From Bacillota bacterium (GTDB lineage: Bacteria; Bacillota; UBA4882; UBA8346): a stretch of 12,143 nt of DNA. Made by a program: the position numbers and the translations under genes. Positions 1 through 6,434 of this stretch are shown here, piece after piece (position 1 is the first letter of the stretch; every line of letters begins with the position of its first letter). The stretch lies in NCBI GenBank assembly GCA_023426245.1, contig JAFABB010000049.1:1-12143 (forward strand). The letters run 5' to 3'. The notes under the pieces are model-generated. The model worked only from the letters and a program-made list of their open reading frames with translations. It searched no databases and was not told the DNA's origin.

Positions 1-127
1 AAAAATGGAATAAACCCGTTCCTAACTGGGCCAAAATTTTAAATCAATTATTTGTCATTTTTGGAAACCGAATTTCTAAATTTGTTTCTTAACTTTTCCA
101 AGTTTACACATCGATCTTGACACGACC

Positions 128-185
128 CCTTCCGATCTAGAAAAAGCTCCTTCCGATCTAGAAAAAGCTCCCTCTGAGCTAGAGG
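128..185. repeat. 21-bp tandem repeat, two exact copies plus a degenerate third
   Basis: The unit CCTTCCGATCTAGAAAAAGC plus T occurs at 128-148 and again, exactly, at 149-169. A third, diverged copy begins at 170 (CCCTCTGAGCTAGAGG) and keeps the CTAGA core. Each exact unit contains the palindrome TCTAGA and an A5 run. The repeat lies just beyond the AIM24-family gene and overlaps its probable terminator. Function unknown; replication slippage is the simplest origin. Confidence 0.85.
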
Positions 186-195
186 TTATACCTCT
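161..195 (-). terminator. Probable terminator of the AIM24-family gene, with competing hairpins
   Basis: Read on the minus strand, the stop codon at 198-196 is followed at once by a perfect 6-bp stem (arms 190-195 and 181-186, 3-base loop). Next is a 5-bp stem (176-180 with 166-170, loop 171-175) that runs into a short U tract (165-162). The second structure looks like a modest rho-independent terminator. A third pairing, 181-185 with 171-175, would exclude both. The stems are short, so termination strength is uncertain. Confidence 0.5.
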
Positions 196-969
196 TCAAT
201 CCCCCCTATCGCCTCCGAATAAACCGCCAAGAAGACCGCCTCCGATTCCTCCTATGCCAATCGATTCATCCTGTCTTCTGTATGTTGCGGCGGCAAGGAT
301 CCGGTCGGCCAAACGGGAAAAAGGCAGGCTCTGTAAATATACCAAGCCTGGTCCGGTCAAAATCGCAAGGAAGATGCCTTCACCGCCGAAAAGGGCATTT
401 TTAAACCCACCGACATACTGGATATCATAATTTACTGAAGGTTCAAAGCCTACAACACAACCGGTATCAACCCGCAGGCGCTCTCCCGGAGCCAAGTGCC
501 GTGGAATTATCGTCCCTCCGGCATGAATAAAAGCCAGCCCGTCACCGGTTAAACGTTGAAGAATGAAACCTTCGCCACCGAAAAGGCCAACACCGATTCT
601 TTTGGTAAAGGCCACCTCAATTTCAATACCCTGAGCCGCGCATAAAAAGGCATCTTTTTGACAGATGAAATTTCCACCCAATTTATCAAGCTCCAACGGA
701 ATAATCTTTCCCGGATACGGAGCACCGAAACTGATATGACGTTTGCAGCGGCCGTTATTTAAAAAAGTCGTAATAAAGAAACTATCCCCGGTAATCATCC
801 TTTTAAATCCCTGGAACAAGCCGCCCCCGGTGGAGGTCTGCATCATGATGTCGTCTTCCATCATCATCATCGCCCCGGCTTCCGCCCGTACCCCTTCGCC
901 GGGATCCAGCTCCACCTCGACAAGCTGCATGTCGTCTCCGTATATTTTATAATCAATGATGTCGGCCAT
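196..969 (-). CDS. AIM24 / TIGR00266 family protein
   Basis: This 257-residue protein belongs by its pattern to the AIM24 (TIGR00266) family. It is a glycine-rich all-beta protein with the family-type stretches EAGAMMMMEDDI near the N-terminus, GDSFFITTFLNNG after it, and repeated FGGEGF/FGGEGIF blocks. It ends in a Gly/Leu-rich tail (GIGGIGGGLLGGLFGG) that may associate with membranes. No signal peptide or clear transmembrane helix is seen. The bacterial function of the family is not known; the name comes from a yeast mitochondrial protein. The start is supported by AAGGAGAG about 6 bases before the ATG. It lies 248 bp downstream of exbD on the same strand with its own likely leader, so a role in iron uptake is not implied by position alone. 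Confidence 0.85.
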   Translation of the reverse strand: MADIIDYKIYGDDMQLVEVELDPGEGVRAEAGAMMMMEDDIMMQTSTGGGLFQGFKRMITGDSFFITTFLNNGRCKRHISFGAPYPGKIIPLELDKLGGNFICQKDAFLCAAQGIEIEVAFTKRIGVGLFGGEGFILQRLTGDGLAFIHAGGTIIPRHLAPGERLRVDTGCVVGFEPSVNYDIQYVGGFKNALFGGEGIFLAILTGPGLVYLQSLPFSRLADRILAAATYRRQDESIGIGGIGGGLLGGLFGGDRGD

Positions 970-1217
970 TCCGATCTCTCCTTCGGTAGGATATGAATTG
1001 ATCAGTAATAACGCCGAACCCTTACGAGAGTTCCTGCATCATTATCAATATTTCCTCTAAATAATATTAACCGCCCTTGCTTTTTAGAAAGGGGTGAAAA
1101 TAACATGACAATTACATAAATTTTACTAAATATTCCCTACCAAAGGGAGATCCTCCTCGGCACCTCATTTGAAATAATCGAATAATTTTATTAATTTACT
1201 GGGATCATCTTTCTGTT
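970..1217 (-). other. Intergenic leader between exbD and the AIM24-family gene
   Basis: This AT-rich gap is 248 bp long. On the minus strand a weak hairpin (5-bp arms 1144-1148 and 1134-1138, 5-base loop) is followed by an AU-rich stretch and could end the exbD transcript. Further on, TTGTCA, 17 bases, then TCTAAA (about 1110 down to 1082) is a possible sigma-70-type promoter for the AIM24-family gene; its -10 matches consensus at only four of six bases. A single Fur-like half site (TGATAAT, complement of 1041-1047) lacks a good partner. No small ORF with a ribosome binding site was found. Confidence 0.35.
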
Positions 1218-1628
1218 TCAACTCTGCAAATGATTTACCGCGATGGCAACCCTCGCCAGACCGCTTTGCTGAATAGCATCGAGCAGTTCGACCACTCGCC
1301 CATGCCGGACGCTGCGATCAGCATTAATAATCACCGCCAACGAGGCGGCGGATTTTTGTTGATCAAGCAGCTTCAGCACTACTTCGCCTGGCGAGGCGAC
1401 CGCTTCTTTGTTGTAATACAGCTTGCCTTCTTTGGTGATAGTTACCGTCACCACTTGGGGGATTTTTTCCGATGCGCCAGCCGCCTTGGGCAAATTGACC
1501 GGTACGGTATACTGCTGAGTCATGGATAAACTCGCCAGCATAAAAAACACCAATAAAAAGAACATGGTGTCAATCATCGGAATAATCTCGATCCGGGCTT
1601 TTCGTGAGGTAATTCTTGGCAATTTCAT
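1218..1628 (-). CDS. exbD: ExbD, TonB-system energy-transducing protein
   Basis: ExbD is part of the inner-membrane proton-driven motor that energises TonB. The protein has 136 residues, close to the usual size. A basic N-terminus is followed by one membrane segment (about 16-38) containing the conserved proton-path aspartate, D20, in the context IIPMIDTMFFLLVFFML. A periplasmic domain follows, with the family-type ending in which a residue block (IINADRSVRHGRVVELLDAIQQSG) precedes a short strand. The start codon overlaps the exbB stop by 4 bases (ATGA) and has AGGAGAG six bases upstream, so translation is likely coupled to exbB. TolR is a relative, but the tonB-exbB neighbours favour ExbD. 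It is the last gene of the transporter operon. Confidence 0.93.
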   Translation of the reverse strand: MKLPRITSRKARIEIIPMIDTMFFLLVFFMLASLSMTQQYTVPVNLPKAAGASEKIPQVVTVTITKEGKLYYNKEAVASPGEVVLKLLDQQKSAASLAVIINADRSVRHGRVVELLDAIQQSGLARVAIAVNHLQS

Positions 1629-2227
1629 CCCGTTCTCTCCTGTAATGACTCGTTGAACGCCAGTTCAAACCGGGTCGCGTATTGTTCAATCGTTTCGGTT
1701 TCCTGTTCAACGCGGCGCAAAAAATAATTGTAGGGTATCAGCGTAATAACAGCCACAGTAATACCGGTTGCCGTAGCGATCAAAGCCTCCGCTACCCCGC
1801 CGGTCACAGCGTGCGGTTGGCTGGTTCCGGAAATCGTCATAATTTGAAATGAACCGATCATTCCGATGATCGTACCCAGCAATCCTAAAAGCGGCGAGAG
1901 GGTAATGATGGTTTCAAGTACCGTCAAGCCCCGCTTCATCGTGGATATTTCGGACAACCCCGCCACTTCCATCGCCTTGACCGGATCGCGGCGATAACCC
2001 AACCCGGCTTTTAATACCTTGACAACCGGCAGATTGAACCGTTCCGTCTTGGCCAATGCTTCTTCATACCGTCCTTGCTCAACTAAGGTCAAAACATCAT
2101 CGGCCGGTTGATGAAGGCCGATCATGCGAAAAAAGATCAATCTTTCCACGATGATGGTCACTGCCAGCAGTGAACAGGCCGCCAGCGGCACCATGATCCA
2201 CCCCCCCTTCATCAGCATTTCAAACAT
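1625..2227 (-). CDS. exbB: ExbB / MotA-TolQ-ExbB proton channel family protein
   Basis: ExbB forms the pentameric inner-membrane channel that encloses ExbD and drives TonB with the proton gradient. The frame opens at 2236, but the ATG at 2227 is preferred: AGAAAGGA sits 8 bases before it, whereas the first ATG directly abuts the Shine-Dalgarno. That gives 200 residues, shorter than E. coli ExbB (244) and nearer the compact TolQ/ExbB type. Membrane segments fall near 11-33, 102-130 and 146-168. The cytoplasmic loop lies between the first two. The signature stretch TLSPLLGLLGTIIGMIGSF and the GGVAEALIATATGI block in the last helix carry the conserved threonines. The gene follows tonB by 49 bp and overlaps exbD by 4 bp. 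Confidence 0.92.
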   Translation of the reverse strand: MFEMLMKGGWIMVPLAACSLLAVTIIVERLIFFRMIGLHQPADDVLTLVEQGRYEEALAKTERFNLPVVKVLKAGLGYRRDPVKAMEVAGLSEISTMKRGLTVLETIITLSPLLGLLGTIIGMIGSFQIMTISGTSQPHAVTGGVAEALIATATGITVAVITLIPYNYFLRRVEQETETIEQYATRFELAFNESLQERTG

Positions 2228-2276
2228 TATGATCATCCTTTCTAATCAATATTGACAGCATTTTTTATTCCGGACA

Positions 2277-3077
2277 TTATGGTTCAGTAAGGCGAAAACG
2301 GACCCGGACATCATGAAAACCGGCAACCGGCTTTCCGTTTTTAGTTGCCGGAGCGAACCGCCATTTCTTCACTGTCTGAAGTACTACGTCATCCAATAAT
2401 TGGTGACCACTGCTCTCACGAAGTGATACAAGCCCGGCAGCCCCCCGGCTGTCAACCAGTACCCGTACCATAACCACTCCTTCCCAACCCGCCTGACGGG
2501 CAGCTATCGGATAGCCGGGTGCGGTGCCGCGGAGGATCTTGACTGCTTTTTCTCCGCTTCCCGCTCCCGCAACGCCAATCCCTCCCATTTCATCGGATAC
2601 GGTTTTACTGGTTTGTCCATCCGGGTTTCCCCTATTTTCCAGCCCCGATTCCCCGGATGATTCCATAGGTTTCACCGTTTCGGTCACAGCTGGATTCCCT
2701 GACGCCGGTGCGACCAGTAACGGTTCGGCGACGCTCTCGTGGAATACCGGGGATAACTGTGAATCTGTCATAACGGGTTCCGGTGACTCGGTTCGGCTAT
2801 CGCCATTTTCCTCTGCTTGATGCAGGATCCGTTGGGGCGGTGCTTTGGGGGATCCGGTGGTTCCTGCTTCCCAATCACTTAAATCTCCTCCACTCAACAA
2901 TTTAGCAGGTACAATCTCCACCGAAGCGGGAGATTGGGCGGAACGGAGTGATTGATCCATAGCCGATTGGCTAAAGGAAGGCGCCAAACCCAGCAACCCA
3001 TGGAGGAAAATGGAGATTCCGGCTGCGATAGCATATATCCGGTGACTCATTTTTAAACTTAGCTTTTCTTTCAACAT
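2277..3077 (-). CDS. tonB: TonB, energy transducer for the outer-membrane receptor
   Basis: TonB spans the periplasm and pulls on the TonB box of the receptor to open it. This 266-residue protein has a single N-terminal membrane anchor (about 13-33) containing the S-x-x-x-H motif (S22, H26) known from TonB. A long low-complexity linker (about 35-180) is rich in Ser, Gly, Glu and Pro rather than the usual Pro-Lys repeats. The TonB C-terminal domain (about 185-266) shows APGYPIAARQAGWEG, the SSGHQLLDDVVLQTVKKW helix and RFAPA. The start lacks a close Shine-Dalgarno; a second ATG at codon 10 is also possible. The gene begins 8 bases after the stop of a 48-codon ORF, so it may be translated by coupling. 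It probably serves the receptor at the right edge. Confidence 0.92.
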   Translation of the reverse strand: MLKEKLSLKMSHRIYAIAAGISIFLHGLLGLAPSFSQSAMDQSLRSAQSPASVEIVPAKLLSGGDLSDWEAGTTGSPKAPPQRILHQAEENGDSRTESPEPVMTDSQLSPVFHESVAEPLLVAPASGNPAVTETVKPMESSGESGLENRGNPDGQTSKTVSDEMGGIGVAGAGSGEKAVKILRGTAPGYPIAARQAGWEGVVMVRVLVDSRGAAGLVSLRESSGHQLLDDVVLQTVKKWRFAPATKNGKPVAGFHDVRVRFRLTEP

Positions 3078-3085
3078 CTTGTCTG

Positions 3086-3232
3086 TTATTCAGCTTCCTC
3101 CTCTTCAATTTCTTTTTTCAATGAAAGGTATCCGGAACCCTCGCCCGCTAAAACCACCGTGTTGATTGTCCGGCGCTCTTCCATGCCAAGGGGTATATTC
3201 GCCGGGAACGATCTTGAATGATCCGCAATCAT
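3086..3232 (-). CDS. Small 48-aa hypothetical ORF between the ATPase gene and tonB
   Basis: A short frame, found by reading the gap, starts with ATG at 3232-3230 and ends with TAA at 3088-3086. It has AAGGG four bases before the start, 8 bases after the ATPase stop, and ends 8 bases before tonB. The product begins MIADHSRSFPANIPLG, continues through a methionine at residue 17 (MEERRTINTVVLAGEG), and ends in an acidic, possibly helical tail (KKEIEEEEAE). It has no membrane segment or cysteine motif. I recognise no family. The tight fit in the operon supports a real gene or a coupling leader peptide for tonB. The alternative is a chance frame in a 163-bp spacer. Confidence 0.5.
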   Translation of the reverse strand: MIADHSRSFPANIPLGMEERRTINTVVLAGEGSGYLSLKKEIEEEEAE

Positions 3233-3240
3233 TCAACCCT

Positions 3241-4053
3241 TCATATCGCTTCCTCCGAACAATAGTTCATCGGAGCATTATCATAACCAAAGCAAACCGG
3301 TGTTCCGCTAAGCGGATCTTTTATCAACCGGGCTTCGATTTGAAAAACCTTTCGTAAAACTTCCTTGGTAATCGTAGCCTGTGGCGGGCCAGTTGCGATA
3401 ATTTTCCCTTGTTTCATCGCCACGATCTCATGGGAAAAACGGGCGGCATGATTAATATCATGCAGCACCATGACAATCGTGCAATGCCGTTCTTGATTCA
3501 ACTGCTTCACAATCTTCAACATTTCCAACTGTTGGGCGATATCCAAATACGTGGTAGGCTCATCCAGCAGGAGAATTTCAGTCTCCTGAGCCAGCGCCAT
3601 GGCCAGCCAGAACCTTTGCCGTTCACCGCCTGACAGGCTCCCGATGGGGCGCTCCCGCAGGGAAATCACCCTGGTAAGATCCATCGCCCAGGCAATCACT
3701 TCCTTGTCTTTTGCCGACAGCTGACTTAGTCTTTTACGGTGAGGAAATCGTCCAAAAGCCACCAGTTCTTCCCCCTTTAATTCGGGGGGCGCCAGCGGAT
3801 GTTGCGGCAATATCGTCAGATGCCGTGCAACCTGCTGAGTGGGAAACCGACTGAGGTCTTTACCGTATAAATAAACCTTTCCTCGCTGCTGGGGAATGAT
3901 CCGGCCCATGGTTTTGAGCAATGTTGATTTGCCACAACCATTGGGTCCGATAATGGAGGTGATCTTCTCCGCAGTGACGGTTAAATGAATGTCACTCAAG
4001 ATCACTTTTCTCCCGTAACCGACTTGTAATTTTTCCACCCGTAAAATACTCAT
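3241..4053 (-). CDS. Iron-siderophore ABC transporter ATP-binding protein (FepC/FhuC-like)
   Basis: This cytoplasmic ATPase powers import of the ferric siderophore through the two FecCD permeases encoded just upstream. Numbered from the GTG at 4059, all motifs are intact: Walker A GPNGCGKST (38-46), Q-loop Q86, signature LSGGE (142-146), Walker B ILLLDE (162-167), D-loop near 173 and switch histidine H200. The length (272 or 270 residues) is normal for the FepC/FhuC/BtuD class. ATG at 4053 (AAAGG ten bases upstream) and GTG at 4059 (four bases) are both possible; I prefer the ATG. It starts 15 bases after permease 2 ends. The C-terminal extension after about 240 (LIKDPLSGTPVCFGYDN) is usual for siderophore importers. 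Confidence 0.94.
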   Translation of the reverse strand: MSILRVEKLQVGYGRKVILSDIHLTVTAEKITSIIGPNGCGKSTLLKTMGRIIPQQRGKVYLYGKDLSRFPTQQVARHLTILPQHPLAPPELKGEELVAFGRFPHRKRLSQLSAKDKEVIAWAMDLTRVISLRERPIGSLSGGERQRFWLAMALAQETEILLLDEPTTYLDIAQQLEMLKIVKQLNQERHCTIVMVLHDINHAARFSHEIVAMKQGKIIATGPPQATITKEVLRKVFQIEARLIKDPLSGTPVCFGYDNAPMNYCSEEAI

Positions 4054-4068
4054 ATTCACACGACCTTT

Positions 4069-5091
4069 CTATGCTTTAACAGTCGATAACAGATAGATAA
4101 AGTAGGGTGCTCCAATTAAGGAAATTACAATTCCTACCGCAATTTCAGCCGGAGCAAAAAGGGTTTTCGCTATTAAGTCGGCGCTGATCACTAAAACCAT
4201 ACCCACGATTGCAGAGATCCCAATAATCTGCCGGTGAGCAGTGCCAACCAGCCGCTTGGCAATATGAGGCACGATCAAACCGACGAAGCTTATTCCTCCT
4301 GCGATTGCCACACACGCGCTGACCAGTCCGACCGAACCCAACAGAAAGAAGGCTTTCTCTTTTTCAATGGCCACTCCCAAACTCTTCACGGTACATTCTT
4401 CCAATTGAAACAAGTCAAGCAGCGGCGACTTCCGAAATAACAGTGGTATCAAGGCGATGAGCCAAGGCAATACCGCCGCGATCTGTTTCCAATTGGCTTT
4501 ATCGATGCTTCCGGTAAGCCAGATCGTCATCACCTGAAAATCTCCGCTGCCCATCCTCAAAGTTAAATACAATATCACACCACCAAGACCGGAACCAATC
4601 GCAATCCCAGTTAATAATAGCCGTTGCGGATCCAGCTGACCGTTATGCCGTGCCAGATAATAGATGAACAATGCAGTCCCCAGTCCTCCAATCAATCCGC
4701 AAAACGGCATGGCCATCACGGCAAACCAGTCGCTACTGTTGATTTTCTCCTGAAAAAAGAGGATGTAAATGACAATCCCGACACCAGCCCCGGAATTGAT
4801 GCCCAAAATTCCGGGATCAGCCAGTCCATTCCGGGTAATTCCCTGGATGACCGTCCCGGCGATTCCCAATGCTGCGCCAACCAATCCGGCAGTGATGATC
4901 CTGGGCAGGCGAAACTCCAGGATCAGCAAGTCATATTGGCGGAGGGGATCAATCCGGGCCAGTGTTTTCAGCACATCTTGCACTGTAATTTCCATTACAC
5001 CACAAGTTAAGCTGAAATAGGCCATTATCAAAACCAGTCCCAATCCCGTCCATAATACTATCGGATAACGGTGGCGCGTTTCCCTAAACAT
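4069..5091 (-). CDS. FecCD-family siderophore permease 2
   Basis: This inner-membrane subunit pairs with the next permease to form the channel of the siderophore importer. The frame is open from 5139, but the ATG at 5091 (MFRETRHRYP) is preferred because AGGTGG lies 5 bases upstream and the overlap with permease 1 shrinks from 56 to 8 bases. The resulting 340 residues fit the family. Hydrophobic segments recur along the whole protein, consistent with about ten helices. FecCD signatures are present: RLPRIITAGLVGAALGIAG (61-79), then GTVIQGITRNGLADPGILG (79-97) and GISFVGLIVPHIAKRLVG (266-283), the last lying by the coupling helix. The FepG/FhuB-like choice of substrate cannot be read from sequence. 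Confidence 0.93.
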   Translation of the reverse strand: MFRETRHRYPIVLWTGLGLVLIMAYFSLTCGVMEITVQDVLKTLARIDPLRQYDLLILEFRLPRIITAGLVGAALGIAGTVIQGITRNGLADPGILGINSGAGVGIVIYILFFQEKINSSDWFAVMAMPFCGLIGGLGTALFIYYLARHNGQLDPQRLLLTGIAIGSGLGGVILYLTLRMGSGDFQVMTIWLTGSIDKANWKQIAAVLPWLIALIPLLFRKSPLLDLFQLEECTVKSLGVAIEKEKAFFLLGSVGLVSACVAIAGGISFVGLIVPHIAKRLVGTAHRQIIGISAIVGMVLVISADLIAKTLFAPAEIAVGIVISLIGAPYFIYLLSTVKA

Positions 5092-6088
5092 CCTGGCCAC
5101 CTCGTTTTCGGGCCAAATATAAAAAGAAGGGCACTCCAATCAATGTAGTGATCACTCCGACCGGCGTTTCAAACGGATAATTCAGGAAACGGCTGAGCAA
5201 ATCCGAAAAAGCCAGAAAAATGCCGCCCAAAATTCCGGCACAAGGAATAACCCATTTATAATCAATGCCAACCAGATAGCGGGTGATATGGGGAATGATC
5301 AAACCCACAAATCCGATTTTACCGGCCAATGCCACCGCAACACCTGTTAAAAGCATTACGGAGACCGCAGCCATTCCTTTGATCAAACTGACTCTCTGGC
5401 CCAGACTCGTGGCGATCTCTTCTCCCAAAGAAAGCGAGGTCATCGTCTGTGACACCCATAAGGCGATCACGAACCCGACAGTCATAATCAAGACGGCTAT
5501 TTTTAAGTGTTCCGGATTCATCTGGTGCAACCGGGTGTGATACCAGAAACTGATGTCTTGAGCAGTTTGATAATAAATTGCTAAAGCAGCCGAAATCCCG
5601 CTTAAAAAAGTCCCGATGACAGTCCCCAAAATCGCTAACCTTACTGGAGACAAGCCATCGGGTATCAATGATCCTAAACCGAATACCAGTCCCGCGCCAA
5701 GCGCTGAACCGAAAAAAGAAAAGGCCATCAGCTGGAAAATGCCGGCATTGGGTATCCATATCATACCTATAGTAATCGCTAAAGCGGAACCGTCCATCAC
5801 CCCCATCAAACTGGGAGAGGCTAAATAATTTCTGGTAATCCCCTGCATAAGTGTTCCGGAGACCGCCAGAGCGGATCCAATGAGCAGCGCCCCGAGCACT
5901 CTTGGTAACCGGGAACTGATCACGATCTGATGATTGACGTTATCCGGATTAAAATGAAAAAATGCAGTTTGCATAGTCTCCCAATCCATCGTTTTTGTTC
6001 CGTAGCGGATTGACAATAACACCATCAATAAAACCAGTACCGGTGCTATGACCAAAATCATCAAAGGAATGCCAATTTTTAAACGCAT
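5084..6088 (-). CDS. FecCD-family siderophore permease 1
   Basis: First gene of the divergent transporter operon and partner of permease 2 in the heterodimeric channel. From the ATG at 6088 it has 334 residues. The frame is open to an ATG at 6175 (363 residues), but the extra 29 residues are not hydrophobic and lie outside the usual family N-terminus, and the upstream ATG abuts its AAGG. Neither start has a strong ribosome binding site, so the start is unsettled. Family signatures are clear: SRLPRVLGALLIGSALAVSG (59-78), QGITRNYLASPSLMG (82-96) and GKIGFVGLIIPHITRYLVG (256-274). A leader of about 90 or more bases and the palindrome at 6229-6256 lie upstream and probably control the operon. 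Confidence 0.9.
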   Translation of the reverse strand: MRLKIGIPLMILVIAPVLVLLMVLLSIRYGTKTMDWETMQTAFFHFNPDNVNHQIVISSRLPRVLGALLIGSALAVSGTLMQGITRNYLASPSLMGVMDGSALAITIGMIWIPNAGIFQLMAFSFFGSALGAGLVFGLGSLIPDGLSPVRLAILGTVIGTFLSGISAALAIYYQTAQDISFWYHTRLHQMNPEHLKIAVLIMTVGFVIALWVSQTMTSLSLGEEIATSLGQRVSLIKGMAAVSVMLLTGVAVALAGKIGFVGLIIPHITRYLVGIDYKWVIPCAGILGGIFLAFSDLLSRFLNYPFETPVGVITTLIGVPFFLYLARKRGGQDV

Positions 6089-6228
6089 CGTCACTAACTC
6101 GCTTATCCAAAATTTTAAAAACACTTGGCCAAGAAAATGCTTTTTATCAAGTCCCACCCTACCGACTAAACTCATCCTTGTGAATATAGAATTTAACCAT
6201 ACTGCAACACTTTCGGGATTGATTTCGG

Positions 6229-6256
6229 TTCAAAGTTAGTTTAAACTAACTTTGAA
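6229..6256. promoter_or_regulatory. Perfect 28-bp palindrome, probable operator
   Basis: Each half reads TTCAAAGTTAGTTT, and the two halves are exactly symmetrical with no spacer; the next pair (6228, 6257) does not match. It lies between divergent genes, 54 bp from the outermost permease ATG and 179 bp from the araC ATG. It does not match the Fur box (GATAATGATAATCATTATC). The core TTAGTTTAAACTAA has the shape of DtxR/IdeR-type sites (TTAGG...CCTAA) but lacks their GG/CC, so the regulator is unknown. There is no T tract in either direction to suggest a terminator. The location argues for a repressor site acting on one or both promoters. Confidence 0.75.
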
Positions 6257-6321
6257 AGCACCCGTCCGAACTTCCGGTGTCAAAAAGTAGTCCTCTTCAT
6301 CAGCCGGAGCCGACAGGGCCA

Positions 6322-6350
6322 TTGATTCGAAGACATTCCATAGCAATATT
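6322..6350 (+). promoter_or_regulatory. Possible sigma-70-type promoter for araC
   Basis: TTGATT (6322-6327) is followed after exactly 17 bases by AATATT (6345-6350). Each hexamer differs from consensus at two positions or so. It would give an araC leader of about 78 bases. The -10 overlaps the left arm of the GCAATAT inverted repeat, which would suit autoregulation. This is a pattern match only. Confidence 0.4.
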
Positions 6351-6434
6351 CATCATACCATTTTCTTCACGAATTGCTTATAACGATATTGCGATTTTTT
6401 TAACCAGATTTCATCATTTAAAGGAGGGCTGACC

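Larger units (their letters stand above)
1..195. other. Non-coding left edge, AT-rich with repeats at its right end
   Basis: I see no convincing gene here. Positions 1-120 are AT-rich. A 7-bp inverted repeat (TTGGAAA at 61-67, TTTCCAA at 95-101) is separated by a 27-base loop and may be chance. Positions 128-195 hold a 21-bp tandem repeat and a set of hairpins, listed separately, that directly follow the AIM24-family stop codon. The next gene to the left lies outside the window. Confidence 0.6.
6089..6434. other. Divergent control region between the permease operon and araC
   Basis: No gene is seen here apart from the open frame continuing to 6175. The region holds a perfect 28-bp palindrome (6229-6256), a probable araC promoter (6322-6350), and a widely spaced inverted repeat GCAATAT/ATATTGC (6343-6349 and 6386-6392; centres 43 bp apart). 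On the minus strand a perfect TTGACA (6283-6278) stands 17 bp from a poor -10 (TGCTTT), which would put transcription starts inside the palindrome. TATATT at 6188-6183 is another possible -10 without a good -35. The minus-strand promoter is therefore not settled. Confidence 0.6.

Noticed and set aside
120..138. Unremoved sequencing adapter
   Set aside because: The match has a substitution and a missing base, the unit is repeated with a different flank, and sequence continues normally on both sides; chance resemblance is more likely, though worth checking in reads.
128..185. CRISPR array
   Set aside because: The copies abut each other with no spacers, there are only two exact units, and no cas gene is present.
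1030..1054. Fur box before the AIM24-family gene
   Set aside because: Only one half site (TGATAAT) is good; the second half does not match, so I do not call it a Fur operator.
5319..5759. 146-codon minus-strand open frame inside permease 1
   Set aside because: It is a shifted frame within a permease whose own frame carries all the FecCD signatures; its product is Arg/Cys/Phe-rich and not membrane-like.
6229..6256. Bidirectional terminator
   Set aside because: No genes converge here and neither side has a T tract; the flanking genes diverge, so an operator fits better.
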